Shown piece by piece: positions 1 to 8,777 of a stretch of 55,148 nucleotides of DNA (positions are counted from its first letter, which is position 1; every line of letters begins with the position of its first letter). The DNA comes from a virus. The translations under genes were made by a program, and so were the position numbers. Below the pieces are notes generated by a model. It ran no database searches, had not been told where the DNA came from, and saw only the letters and a program-made list of their open reading frames with translations. The stretch lies in the IMG/VR virus record IMGVR_UViG_3300021513_000057, positions 1-55,148 of that record; one strand, 5' to 3'.

Positions 1-161
1 ATAATGACTTACCGTCTAATGAACTAAGTGAAGTAGTAGTCTCCCAAAATGCGAGTAATGGTAGTTCAAATTGTTTGCTCCGTGCTGTGTTTGATAAACA
101 AATATTAGGTGAGAATGATGCACTTAAGATTACTGCACAGGTTGCTGTTACACAAGGTTAG
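1..161 (+). CDS. C-terminal fragment of a probable virion protein
   Basis: An open frame (reading from base 3) enters from the left edge and stops at 159-161. It encodes about 52 residues ending in KITAQVAVTQG. The polar, beta-rich sequence (Ser/Asn/Val) resembles the next gene in style and both end in a TQG-type tail, so it is probably a small capsid or decoration protein. The start lies outside the window. Function is inferred only from position at the head of the virion operon. Confidence 0.6.
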   Translation, partial: NDLPSNELSEVVVSQNASNGSSNCLLRAVFDKQILGENDALKITAQVAVTQG

Positions 162-199
162 ATATAAAATTTAAAAATTAAAGGAGGAGAAGAAGAGGT

Positions 200-571
200 A
201 TGGCATTAAATAAGTCCACTTGGCAAATATTGTCTCTTACGAGTTTGGATGCCTATGCTGAATCAGGGTTATCAAGTTGTAGTACTATTGATTTGTCTTC
301 TACTATACAGCTCGCATTGACTGTTGAAGCTGAATATGCATCTAATGCATCACATCCAGTACAACTTAGGATATACACAGCTCAGAGTGATTGGGCTAAT
401 GTTGATACTGTGCCCTATGGATATTTCGATAATGAGTTAGCACCGGGTTCTGTTGCTCGTGCTACTGTTCCTATCTGTCCTGACCCGAAATACATGCGAG
501 TTACAGTGTTGAATCAAGATGATAAAGCTGTAAGTAATGTGAAGGTGTACGCTACTCAAGGTACTGTGTAA
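200..571 (+). CDS. small beta-rich virion protein (decoration-like)
   Basis: 123 residues, preceded by a strong ribosome-binding site (aggaggaga, about 12 bases upstream of ATG). It has no obvious catalytic motif. Alternating hydrophobic and polar residues (LALTVEAEY, VQLRIYTAQ, MRVTVLNQ) suggest a beta-sandwich. It sits between the partial virion gene and the DUF2341 adhesins and abuts the next gene with no gap (stop 569-571, start 572), so it is co-translated. A capsid decoration or head-fibre base protein is the best guess. The family is not recognised. Confidence 0.55.
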   Translation: MALNKSTWQILSLTSLDAYAESGLSSCSTIDLSSTIQLALTVEAEYASNASHPVQLRIYTAQSDWANVDTVPYGYFDNELAPGSVARATVPICPDPKYMRVTVLNQDDKAVSNVKVYATQGTV

Positions 572-1558
572 ATGGCTAAATATTCTCTACCTCAGCCAAT
601 ACCACTGCCTAATCCCTATTCATTATTTAGGGGTTTTAATTTCATTAGACCTATCAAGATAGAGAATTCTGGTGCTGCTCTCAAGGACTATCAAGTCAAG
701 ATTACACTCACTCAAGATAATTTTCCATTTGAGAAATGCAGACCTGATGGCGCTGATATTCGATTCAGGGATGATTCTGGTGAAATAGTTCCTTATTGGA
801 TAGAATCATGGAGTGACAATCAAGCCATAATATGGTGTAGAGTTCCGTATATACCTGAAGAGAGTTCTACATTTCTATGGATGGTTTATGGTAGTCCCTC
901 TGCTGAATCTAAAAGTAATCCATTAGCCACCTTTGATTTCTATGATGATTTTTCTGGTATTCATTCTCTTTCTGATTATACGGTTGTAGATGAAGGTACT
1001 GGTGAGTCACCTTCTGATTGGGAACTTGATACTGTTAATAAAAAGATTATTCAAAATTCAAATATATTTACATATGCAGGTGGTGAAACTTTTGGTAGTG
1101 TACTTCTTACTGGTGTTTCACTTGATAATTTCGAGATTACTATTAAAACTAAAGAGGTAGATGATGATATTATAGGTATTTTGTTTTGTTATACCGATAC
1201 GTCTCATTTCTATCACTATTCATATACAAATGATTATGCGGGTATAGATGCAGGTGGTACAACTTGTCCTCGTGATACATTTCGATGGTTAGGAAAGAAT
1301 AACGATGCTCATTGTATAAGTAATTTGGCAGATGATACAAGTGCTCCCGGAGTTTCTAATATCGTCACTATTAAAATCAGACGATACGGTGATTCTATCA
1401 AAGTTCTTGAAGATGAAAATACTATATTTTTAGTTACTGATAGCACTCATAATAAAGGAGATATTGGTCTGATGACAGACGGTTGTGCAGGTGCTGAATT
1501 CTTGCCTCCATTTATTATACGTAAATATACCTATCCTGAACCTACTGTTATTGTGTAA
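572..1558 (+). CDS. DUF2341-domain virion adhesin
   Basis: 328 residues. Residues about 25-110 match the DUF2341 pattern (YQVKITL, DGADIRFRD, PYWIESW, IWCRVPYIP, FLWMVYG), a module found in archaeal and bacterial surface proteins and usually followed by lectin-like folds. The rest resembles a concanavalin/LamG-like jelly roll and ends with the typical RKYTYPEPTVIV closing strand. It is a paralogue of the next gene and of the middle of the long protein at 5233. It probably binds host-surface glycans from the capsid or neck; that role is inference. Confidence 0.75.
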   Translation: MAKYSLPQPIPLPNPYSLFRGFNFIRPIKIENSGAALKDYQVKITLTQDNFPFEKCRPDGADIRFRDDSGEIVPYWIESWSDNQAIIWCRVPYIPEESSTFLWMVYGSPSAESKSNPLATFDFYDDFSGIHSLSDYTVVDEGTGESPSDWELDTVNKKIIQNSNIFTYAGGETFGSVLLTGVSLDNFEITIKTKEVDDDIIGILFCYTDTSHFYHYSYTNDYAGIDAGGTTCPRDTFRWLGKNNDAHCISNLADDTSAPGVSNIVTIKIRRYGDSIKVLEDENTIFLVTDSTHNKGDIGLMTDGCAGAEFLPPFIIRKYTYPEPTVIV

Positions 1559-1564
1559 TTAGAA

Positions 1565-2644
1565 ATGACGAAATACTCCTTACCTTCTATGCTGCCTCTT
1601 AGGAATCCTTATTCACCGTTTGAGAAATTTGGCTATATTCGTCCGATTCGTATTATAGGTAGTAATACAGACTTAAGAGACTATCAAGTTAGAATAGTTC
1701 TCAATAATGGTAATTTTCCTTTCGAAAGATGTAAATCAGATGGTAGCGATATACGATTTAGAGATGAAACAGGGAAAGGGTTATCTTACTGGATAGAGTC
1801 ATGGAGTACTGATGAAGCAGTTATATGGTGTAAGATTCCTTATATTCCAGCGAATAGAAGTAAGAAAATATGGATAATTTACGGTAATCCTGCTGCTTCT
1901 TCTCTTAGTGATGGTTATAATTTATTTGAACAATTTGATATCCAAGATGTAGTTGCTTTATGGCATCTGGACGAATTGGTGTGGACAGGTGCAGCGGGAG
2001 AAGTAAAAGATTCAGTTGGGAGTAATCATGGTGTCGCTTATAATGGAGCAAATACAGTAGCGAACGGTAAATTTAATCGTGCTGGGTCATTCGATGGTGT
2101 GGATGACTACATTTTCCTTCCGAATTATACCGATTTAAATATTACAGATAAAGTTACGATTGAGGCTTGGGCTAAGAGTGCTGTTGCAAATCAAAAGGAT
2201 TGTATTATTGTAGGTACACAATCACCAAATACAGGTACAGACAGACATTATTTTGGATTCGATGGTGATAATGGTTATTTAGGTATCGGTGTTGGTGCTT
2301 ATCCTTGGAGTAATGAAGGAAACAATTACACACTTGATACTAATTGGCATTTCTATACTCTTGTAACAGATGGGACTGTCCATAAGATTTATGTTGATGG
2401 GCAATACAGAGGTATGAAATCGGGAATGTCGAAGCCAGAAACTTATTCATGTTTTATTGGAGCGAATCATTATGGTTCTACTTTTCATTCACCGTTTAAA
2501 GGTATTATTGATGAAGTTCGTATTTATCATAGGGCATTAACCGATACCGAGATTCTACTTCATTATAATTATTATATAGACAAAATGGGTTTATATGTTA
2601 ATGCTCGGAAATTTTCTTTTCCTGAACCTGTTGTGGTTGTTTGA
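1565..2644 (+). CDS. DUF2341 plus LamG-like (concanavalin) adhesin
   Basis: 359 residues. The N-terminal third is DUF2341 (YQVRIVL, DIRFRDE, YWIESWS, IWCKIPYIP, KIWIIYGNP). Residues about 130-330 form a LamG/Laminin_G_3-type jelly roll: ALWHLDE, GSFDGVDDYI, VTIEAWAK, NWHFYTLV and the signature GIIDEVRIYHRALTDTEI. The C-terminus RKFSFPEPVVVV matches the preceding gene. This is a clear tandem duplication of the adhesin module with a swapped lectin domain. Such domains bind carbohydrates, so a receptor-binding or capsid-fibre role is likely. Confidence 0.8.
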   Translation: MTKYSLPSMLPLRNPYSPFEKFGYIRPIRIIGSNTDLRDYQVRIVLNNGNFPFERCKSDGSDIRFRDETGKGLSYWIESWSTDEAVIWCKIPYIPANRSKKIWIIYGNPAASSLSDGYNLFEQFDIQDVVALWHLDELVWTGAAGEVKDSVGSNHGVAYNGANTVANGKFNRAGSFDGVDDYIFLPNYTDLNITDKVTIEAWAKSAVANQKDCIIVGTQSPNTGTDRHYFGFDGDNGYLGIGVGAYPWSNEGNNYTLDTNWHFYTLVTDGTVHKIYVDGQYRGMKSGMSKPETYSCFIGANHYGSTFHSPFKGIIDEVRIYHRALTDTEILLHYNYYIDKMGLYVNARKFSFPEPVVVV

Positions 2645-2651
2645 GTAAAAA

Positions 2652-4025
2652 ATGTCTTTAGAAAAGACTGTCATTGGGATGGATAATTTTCTTCCTCCAG
2701 TAGTTCTCGAAGAGCTCCCGCTGATAGAGAACCCTCTTCCTCGCTTTGATACTTTCAAAGCTGCAGTTCGTGCTAATAACCGTGTTTATGGTCAATTTGC
2801 AGCTCCTATTTTTGATATCCATCTTACTATCCCGGTTTCTTTTTCTCCTTCTTTCCCTATTACTAATGAATACTTTACGCCTAACACGTTAAACTTTCTC
2901 GATGCTCATGCTAATATCCTTGATTTAATTGATAGTGATTTATTAATTTCTTCTCCTCTTCTTTATCCTTTTATTCAATACACTTACGGTGAAACTATTT
3001 CAGATACTATTAAACCAGTTGTTAGAAGCGAAAATGATTATGCATTTCCATTATGGTTGCCTCCTGAACATATCTATCTACAATTCATTCTTAATTGTGA
3101 TGAGTCTTATGAATTTCTAAATGAAGGATTAATTTCAAAAACTATTAAATTGGATCATAAGTGCTTGAAACTATATGAATCTCTTCTTCCTTTTGATTTA
3201 GTATATGATTTTTCTTTCACTAACGAATTTGAATTTTCCTTACTCTTTTCTCTTCTAACTCCTTATAATCTTCATCCTTTTTTGAGTTATAAGTATGAAA
3301 AAGGTATAATTGATTCAATAAAACCAGTAGTTGACGCTGAGAATTATTATGCTTATCCTGCATGGGAAGAAATCATCTCTGCTTCTTTATTGGTTCTAAT
3401 GCCACTTCAGTTCCAATTTCAATTTGCATCTATTAGAAATATACTTAGTTCTCTGTCTCTATTGTTTAAGCTACATATTATTGTTCCTACTGATTATCTC
3501 AATATTTATTTATCTTTGGGTTTAAAACCGCATATTGATTTCCAATCTTCTTTTCTCTTTCTTCTTCCACTTAGTATACATCCAAATTTAATCTCAGTAT
3601 TTGATATTTTCATTAGACATTACTTAACAGTTAATACATTAAATAGCTTTGTTAGAGATTTGCACGTACCTTTAAAATTATTCTTAAATCATATATCAAG
3701 CATTACTTCTAATATCAGATTCAGTCAGATTCTTAGTACAGCTTCTAAAGTTACACTTGAAGGCATGTTAGAAGATTTAGTTTTGATGCCACTTGAAGAT
3801 ACGTATAGTAGTGAACGTATAACCAAAGGCATACTAACAATTTCAAGTGAAGCTGCTTTTGTGCCTCTAATTCAAATGGTTTATGAGTATTCGCTTACCG
3901 CTCCTCTGTTATTTGCTCCTATCCTAACAACTGTGAAGAGGTCTAAAGCTCTTGTTAAATATCTCACTATTGATATTAAAAAATTCAATATTAGCATAAA
4001 TATAGAAACAATAGAGCGAGAGTGA
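2652..4025 (+). CDS. Phe/Leu/Ser-rich virion-operon protein with internal duplication
   Basis: 457 residues with an unusual composition: very rich in Phe, Leu, Ser, Ile and Pro, with many short hydrophobic runs but no clean membrane segments. An internal repeat is visible: a segment with YTYGETISDTIKPVV followed by ENDYAFPLW recurs as YKYEKGIIDSIKPVV and ENYYAYPAW about 100 residues later. It lies between the adhesins and the neck genes, so it is probably a structural component. I do not recognise a family. The starting ATG is 8 bases after the previous stop. Confidence 0.5.
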   Translation: MSLEKTVIGMDNFLPPVVLEELPLIENPLPRFDTFKAAVRANNRVYGQFAAPIFDIHLTIPVSFSPSFPITNEYFTPNTLNFLDAHANILDLIDSDLLISSPLLYPFIQYTYGETISDTIKPVVRSENDYAFPLWLPPEHIYLQFILNCDESYEFLNEGLISKTIKLDHKCLKLYESLLPFDLVYDFSFTNEFEFSLLFSLLTPYNLHPFLSYKYEKGIIDSIKPVVDAENYYAYPAWEEIISASLLVLMPLQFQFQFASIRNILSSLSLLFKLHIIVPTDYLNIYLSLGLKPHIDFQSSFLFLLPLSIHPNLISVFDIFIRHYLTVNTLNSFVRDLHVPLKLFLNHISSITSNIRFSQILSTASKVTLEGMLEDLVLMPLEDTYSSERITKGILTISSEAAFVPLIQMVYEYSLTAPLLFAPILTTVKRSKALVKYLTIDIKKFNISINIETIERE

Positions 4026-4031
4026 AATGGT

Positions 4032-4334
4032 ATGGTCGAGAAGAGGTATGAGATTGGTGATAGTATAACATTCAAAATAGAAGTTCGTGATACAAATAAC
4101 GAGTTAGCAGACCCTGATGAAATTTATCTTGATATTGTAGATTTCGATAACAATAAAATTATTGAAAACAAACCCATGGATCATAATGCAACAGGTGAAT
4201 ATTCTCTTGATGTTTATCTTTCAAATGCCTCTTTCCAACAAGGAGGCTATTATGCGATAATACATGGTACATCAGAAGGCTATCATTTTTATGAAGAAAA
4301 ATTCTTTTATGTGAATCCGAGTAGGAAAAAATGA
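4032..4334 (+). CDS. small Ig-like/beta-sandwich virion protein
   Basis: 100 residues resembling a bacterial-Ig or BppU-like N-terminal module: YEIGDSITFKIEVRDTNN, then a D-x-D-rich strand and SLDVYLSN. Such domains appear in baseplate or neck decoration proteins. It overlaps the next gene by four bases (ATGA), indicating translational coupling with the neck genes. Function inferred from fold impression and position. Confidence 0.5.
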   Translation: MVEKRYEIGDSITFKIEVRDTNNELADPDEIYLDIVDFDNNKIIENKPMDHNATGEYSLDVYLSNASFQQGGYYAIIHGTSEGYHFYEEKFFYVNPSRKK

Positions 4335-4660
4335 GTGAGTATGGAAATATTGAGGTGATTAGGCAGATTTTAGAACTCAATGTTGGTGAGCAAGAAGAGA
4401 AATTAATATATTTAAAAGAGCTCGCTAATGTGTGGTTAATTACGTTTTATCCTTCTGATGTTTTAAATGAAGTGAGTTCTGATGCTAAAAACGCAGCTGT
4501 TAATTTCTATACAGCTTATTTATTTACAATTAGTACAGGCGGGTTCACTACTGAAGTGCCAGCTACCGCAGGTGAATTCAAACGTGTAGGTGAATCTTAT
4601 CTTAAACAGGCTATGAACTCCATAGGTGAGATATATAAAATCAGAAAGGTTAATAAATGA
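4331..4660 (+). CDS. probable head-tail connector (adaptor-like) protein
   Basis: 109 residues, mainly alpha-helical. Small helical adaptor proteins (gp6/gp15-like) typically precede the tail terminator gene in tailed viruses, and this frame occupies exactly that slot. It is coupled by ATGA overlaps on both sides. The motif content (AANFYTAYLF-like helix, SYLKQAMNSIGEIYKI) fits but does not prove an adaptor. Assignment rests on gene order and size. Confidence 0.45.
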   Translation: MSEYGNIEVIRQILELNVGEQEEKLIYLKELANVWLITFYPSDVLNEVSSDAKNAAVNFYTAYLFTISTGGFTTEVPATAGEFKRVGESYLKQAMNSIGEIYKIRKVNK

Positions 4661-5079
4661 CTTCTTTAGTTGATAAATTAAATTCGGTAATGGATACATT
4701 GAAGACTGAAATTGATGATGCACTTAGTGGTTATAAGGTAATGCATTTTTTAAGGTTTCCGACTGCTACTGATTTCTTTCCTGTGTGTTTTATTGTACCT
4801 ATTAGAATAATTCCTGTCTATAGAGGTGGAATATTAGAAGAAGATGAATATGCAATTATAGAAATAGAAATTCATTTAGTTACAAGAGTTCCATTTGATT
4901 ATCGAGGTACACGGTTATTAGAAGATTTAGATGCTATAATGGAAAAATTAAGAACATTACGTCATGATGATTCCAAATGGTACGAATTAGATTATAAGGG
5001 CGGTATAGATTTAGAATATTCTCCTATTGAGAAATGGATATTACAATCAGCAGTAGTTCATGTCAAGGTAGAGGCATAA
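4657..5079 (+). CDS. probable tail terminator/completion protein
   Basis: 140 residues with an alpha/beta pattern: N-terminal helix (LVDKLNSVMDTLKTEI), then strands (FPVCFIVPIRIIPVY, YAIIEIEIHLVTRVP) and a helix rich in charged residues. Size, fold pattern and position immediately before the tail-tube gene match the gpU/gp17 tail-terminator group, which caps the tail tube and joins it to the head. It is the last gene before a large promoter element at 5081-5197, so tail-tube expression is separately boosted. Confidence 0.55.
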   Translation: MTSLVDKLNSVMDTLKTEIDDALSGYKVMHFLRFPTATDFFPVCFIVPIRIIPVYRGGILEEDEYAIIEIEIHLVTRVPFDYRGTRLLEDLDAIMEKLRTLRHDDSKWYELDYKGGIDLEYSPIEKWILQSAVVHVKVEA

Positions 5080-5080
5080 A

Positions 5081-5197
5081 TTTTGCGTGAGATGTCCATA
5101 CATCATGTTCATTGCAATTTTATTGTGAAGGTAATATAAAGTATAGGATAAGTAAAAATATTTTGTTCACGGCTAAATATATGCGTCTTATGCGATT
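5081..5197 (+). promoter_or_regulatory. R1: palindromic promoter element upstream of tail tube
   Basis: One of eight dispersed imperfect palindromes. The left arm begins TTGCGTGAGATG and has ATTGCAATTT further in. The core GGTAATATAAAGTATAGG carries an A/T-rich TATA-like box. The right arm ends ATGCGTCTTATGCGATT. The core is almost identical to that of the 52.6 kb copy. It lies 36 bases before the tail-tube ATG in the only large gap of the virion operon, so it is read as an internal promoter. Confidence 0.6.
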
Positions 5198-5232
5198 ATA
5201 ATTATATGGAAAAGTAATTACTGGAGAGTATT

Positions 5233-7653
5233 ATGAGTGAATATGGAGCAGTTAAGGGATGGAAAAATCGAATCAGAATCGGTGTTTCTTCAGCTGTAAA
5301 TGAGAGTATCTGGAAGGCTGGTCGTGATCCTTTACTTAATTCATTCTCTGTCGAGACTGGTGTAGATATCGAGAAGATTTCGGTTATTGGTAGTAGACAG
5401 CCTGTTTCAATTGTGGAAGGTGTTACAGAGGTTTCTGGTTCTATCGAACGTAACTTGTACAGTAAAAATGCAACTTATAATGAGTTCATTTATGTGAATG
5501 ATACTACGCATTATGACTTATTAAAAGCAACAGGATTGGGTGGAACAGAAGGCTTGGAGTGTAAAATACTATGGAATCCCGTATCTGATGATGTTGATGA
5601 TGGTTATGAACGAGTGATTACCAATGTTAAATTCCATAATTATCGAATCGCTCATGCTGCACGAGATATTGTTGCAGAATCGGTTGATTATGATGCTTCT
5701 CGACTAAAAATTGTGAAGGGGAATAGACAAATGATTACAATTTTGGGAACCAGTGAGACACTATATGATTATCAAGTGAAAATAGAATTGGACTCAAGCA
5801 ATTTCGATTTTGATAGTTCTTCAGATGACGGCTCTGATATCCATTTTGTTGATAATAGTGACAATGAATTACCTTTCTGGATAGAATCATGGGGCGATGA
5901 TCATGCTGTTATTTGGTGCAAAATTCCTGTAATACCTGCTGGTGGTACTGTGTATATATGGATGATTTATGGAGATACTGGTCCTCATCCAAGTAGTAAT
6001 GGAGATGCAACCTTTGACTTCTTTGATGATTTTAAGACTGGTAGTTCTCCTGTTTACTATGATAAAATTTTTGATGTTGTTAAATTAAAACCGTGGACTC
6101 GTTATGAAGGGAATCCCGTTCTTATCAAGTCTGATTCAGGGTGGGATTCTTCTGGAGTTAGAGATCCTACATTAATGATAAATGCGACAGGCTATTTGGT
6201 GCGAGAGAATGGGAAATACATTATGTACTACGATGCGAAAGACGCTTCAGGGATCGGGCGGATAGGACGAGCAACAAGCGATGATGGCATTCATTGGACA
6301 AAGGACCCAAATAATCCTGTATTAGAAGGCACTGCTGGAGAGTGGGATGCTGATGATGTTAATATTGGTTCAGTTGTAAAGCGAGGTACAAATGATTATA
6401 TCATGTTTTATGGCGGAAAGGCGGGTGGTTCTTATGCTATAGGCATAGCCGAAAGCTCTGATGGTATTAACTGGACAAAGTATTCCGGAAATCCAATACT
6501 CACAGCGAGTGATTTTAATCTTGAAAGTCCATATTCTATGGTTCTTCCATATGCTATCAAACTTTCTGATGGCAGGTGGGTGATGTATATGGAAGGTACA
6601 AAAGCTCCCCTCTTTGCTATTTATGGAGCTATAACAAGTGATAGTGATGGAGAAACAGGATGGACACCACTTAATGGTGGCGATCCAGTAGTTGAACGCG
6701 ATGGTCCGTTTACCTGGGATGATCATGGAGTTGCGAATGCAAAAATTTGTGAAATAGAATCTGGTAAGTATATTATGGGATATAATGGGCAGTCGAGTGG
6801 TCTTCACTGGAAATTGGGCTTTCTATATAGTACGGATTTAGTGAATTGGAAGCGATATTTCGAGAATCCGGTTATGGATCTCGCCCCTGATGGTGAGTGG
6901 GATAGTTATAGAATCGAAAATGCGGTTATAGCTAAAGATGATATAGGTGGGGACACTATTCGAATGTGGTATTTTGGTTGTCCTACTTCTGATTCTACTG
7001 CAGGTTGCGCGATAGGATATGCTACTTGTAATCAATCTGCTATCAAAGGTTATCTATTAGATACGAGTAAATGGGTAACTGGCAATTCGAAATATTTATA
7101 TGCTAAGACCGATGCTGCAAGTATGGATATTCATACTAATCGAATTATCTCAGATGATTATGCTTACCATCCAATGAGTCTCAATAATTTTGCTCTCGAA
7201 TTTGAATACTATCTCGAATCTTCTATTCCCAGTAGTTTGTTTTTTATTGGAGCGTCTAATGATTTCGGTACTTTCAATTCGATATCGGATTTTATAGCTT
7301 TTGAACATTATGGGGGATCTTCACTTTTTTGCGATACTCATCCTACTTCTCGCCTCGCTATATCTATTGGTAATAGCCTTCAAGAGTCTGACTATTGGTG
7401 TAATGATCCTACTGTTGGAGTTTGGCTACGATGTTCTCTAAAGCGTCTTTCTAACACCGCTTATATTACAATTCAAAATTTATCTTACAATGAAACTTAT
7501 CTTAATACTAATCTTGATATTTCAGGAATTGCATCTTTAGATTTTTTGAATATCGGAGGAAAATATACAGGATCTGATCTCAAAGCACATGCATACATAA
7601 AAAACCTAAGGGTTCGTAAACATACTTCTCCTGAACCCACTGTTATAATATAG
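5233..7653 (+). CDS. tail-tube protein fused to DUF2341, beta-propeller and lectin-like domains
   Basis: 806 residues. Residues 1-165 are homologous along their whole length to the separate tail-tube protein at 7702 (shared AVKGWKNR, IW..GRDPLLNS, ERNLYSKNATYNEFIY, ESVDYDA). Residues about 172-275 are DUF2341 (YQVKIEL, FWIESWG, VIWCKIPVIP). Residues about 285-600 show repeated blades of a GH43/GH32-like five-bladed propeller (RDPTLM, YIMYYDAK, YIMFYGG, WVMYMEG). The end is a LamG-like closure with RKHTSPEPTVII. The likely role is a decorated tail-tube subunit displaying a sugar-binding or sugar-cleaving module. Clear catalytic acids were not verified. Confidence 0.75.
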   Translation: MSEYGAVKGWKNRIRIGVSSAVNESIWKAGRDPLLNSFSVETGVDIEKISVIGSRQPVSIVEGVTEVSGSIERNLYSKNATYNEFIYVNDTTHYDLLKATGLGGTEGLECKILWNPVSDDVDDGYERVITNVKFHNYRIAHAARDIVAESVDYDASRLKIVKGNRQMITILGTSETLYDYQVKIELDSSNFDFDSSSDDGSDIHFVDNSDNELPFWIESWGDDHAVIWCKIPVIPAGGTVYIWMIYGDTGPHPSSNGDATFDFFDDFKTGSSPVYYDKIFDVVKLKPWTRYEGNPVLIKSDSGWDSSGVRDPTLMINATGYLVRENGKYIMYYDAKDASGIGRIGRATSDDGIHWTKDPNNPVLEGTAGEWDADDVNIGSVVKRGTNDYIMFYGGKAGGSYAIGIAESSDGINWTKYSGNPILTASDFNLESPYSMVLPYAIKLSDGRWVMYMEGTKAPLFAIYGAITSDSDGETGWTPLNGGDPVVERDGPFTWDDHGVANAKICEIESGKYIMGYNGQSSGLHWKLGFLYSTDLVNWKRYFENPVMDLAPDGEWDSYRIENAVIAKDDIGGDTIRMWYFGCPTSDSTAGCAIGYATCNQSAIKGYLLDTSKWVTGNSKYLYAKTDAASMDIHTNRIISDDYAYHPMSLNNFALEFEYYLESSIPSSLFFIGASNDFGTFNSISDFIAFEHYGGSSLFCDTHPTSRLAISIGNSLQESDYWCNDPTVGVWLRCSLKRLSNTAYITIQNLSYNETYLNTNLDISGIASLDFLNIGGKYTGSDLKAHAYIKNLRVRKHTSPEPTVII

Positions 7654-7701
7654 CTGATATTAAAAATAATAATAAAAAAATAGTATGGAGGTAGATTAAA
7701 A

Positions 7702-8187
7702 ATGCCCGAATTTGGGGCTGTCAAAGGGTGGAAGAATCGAGTTAGAATAGGATTAGAGTCTGCTCCTAATGAAAGTATCTGGCATGATGGTCGTGACCCC
7801 TTGTTGAACTCTCTTACAATGGATACTTCTGTAGACATAGATAAAGTCTTCGTTGTTGGTTCACGAGATGCTGTTTCGATGATAGAAGGTGTGCAGGAGG
7901 TCACGGGTACATTAGAACGTAATCTGTATAGTAAGAACGCTACTTACAACGAATTTATTTATGCAGGTAATAACAGTCATCTCGACTTACTTGCTGCTAC
8001 TGGTATGTATGGTGAAAGTCTTCAGTCCTGTAAGATTTTAATGAACACGACATCGAGTAGTAATTCTGCAGATTACAACAGAGTAATTTATGGAGTTAAG
8101 TTCCATTCATATAGAACATCTACGGCTGCTGGTGATTTGGTCACTGAGTCAGTAGATTATGATGCTACTAACATATCAACACACTAA
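7702..8187 (+). CDS. tail-tube protein (short form)
   Basis: 161 residues, collinear with the N-terminal domain of the previous gene but ending after the tube domain (last residues ESVDYDATNISTH). It has a good ribosome-binding site (tatggaggt) and lies just before the tail-assembly chaperones and tape measure, the usual place of the major tail tube. The fold inference (phage lambda gpV/T4 gp19-like beta barrel) comes from position and size. With the long form it probably co-assembles into a mixed tube. Confidence 0.65.
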   Translation: MPEFGAVKGWKNRVRIGLESAPNESIWHDGRDPLLNSLTMDTSVDIDKVFVVGSRDAVSMIEGVQEVTGTLERNLYSKNATYNEFIYAGNNSHLDLLAATGMYGESLQSCKILMNTTSSSNSADYNRVIYGVKFHSYRTSTAAGDLVTESVDYDATNISTH

Positions 8188-8238
8188 TCCTAATAGTGTA
8201 TAACAATATATTTATTGCATTTATTAGTAGGTGAACAA

Positions 8239-8571
8239 ATGAATCTTGAAGAATACAAGAAAGGGAAGATTAAAGACTATAAATTGCCTTCGGGTCTAAT
8301 AATAAAAACAAAAGATATATCTCCACTTGTGCATTTGAAGATAAGAAAGCAGTTCAAAGACGATGGCGATGATTATTTTTCGCCTGCTCACATTGAAGCT
8401 CTATTTAAGGCATTCATAGTTTCTCCGGTTATACCTGATGAAATGACAGTTGAAGATTTTACATCCGATGATTTTAAAGCTATTCTTGCGACTATTATAA
8501 AACAAATTAGTTTATCAGATGCCAAAGAGCTTGAGGAGATTAGAGATGATAACAAGGATTTTTCTACCTGA
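8239..8571 (+). CDS. tail assembly chaperone, gpG-like
   Basis: 110 residues from ATG at 8239, which follows aggtg. A longer frame from TTG 8215 has no better signal. The sequence LEEYKKGKIKDYKLPSGLIIK followed by a helical region with ALFKAFIVSPVIP is shared with the gene at 8774. Position between tail tube and tape measure is diagnostic for tail-assembly chaperones that hold the tape measure during tube polymerisation. The frame ends six bases before an overlapping second frame that may be joined by a -1 frameshift. Confidence 0.6.
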   Translation: MNLEEYKKGKIKDYKLPSGLIIKTKDISPLVHLKIRKQFKDDGDDYFSPAHIEALFKAFIVSPVIPDEMTVEDFTSDDFKAILATIIKQISLSDAKELEEIRDDNKDFST

Positions 8572-8777
8572 TCCGAGTGGTATGTGAACGTTTTGGTTTG
8601 CGTCCCTCGGATCTGTTAGATGAGTATCGAGATTTGAGTTTGATGGAAAGAATATATTTAGATTTTTTGGTTGCAACTGCTCGTTCCGAAGAGGGTAGTA
8701 AGACTATGAGTGGTGAAGAGCTTGAATCTCATTTAGCACGCATTGAAGAAATGAAAAGGAGGGGATTGTTGAAATGA
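8553..8777 (+). CDS. tail assembly chaperone, gpT-like (probable -1 frameshift extension)
   Basis: The -1 frame relative to the preceding gene is open from 8553 to the stop at 8775-8777. A GTG at 8577 could start it independently, but no convincing ribosome-binding site precedes it. Residues CERFGLRPSDLLDEYRDLSL resemble the gpT-type half of split tail chaperones. The run gATTTTTCt at 8558-8565 sits where slippage would fuse the two frames. Coordinates give the open extension; initiation mode is unproven. Confidence 0.5.
   Translation, partial: QGFFYLIRVVCERFGLRPSDLLDEYRDLSLMERIYLDFLVATARSEEGSKTMSGEELESHLARIEEMKRRGLLK

Noticed and set aside
6370-6807. 145-codon - strand frame inside the tail-tube fusion gene
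   Set aside because: Antisense to a strongly coding region with clear homology; composition follows the complementary strand.
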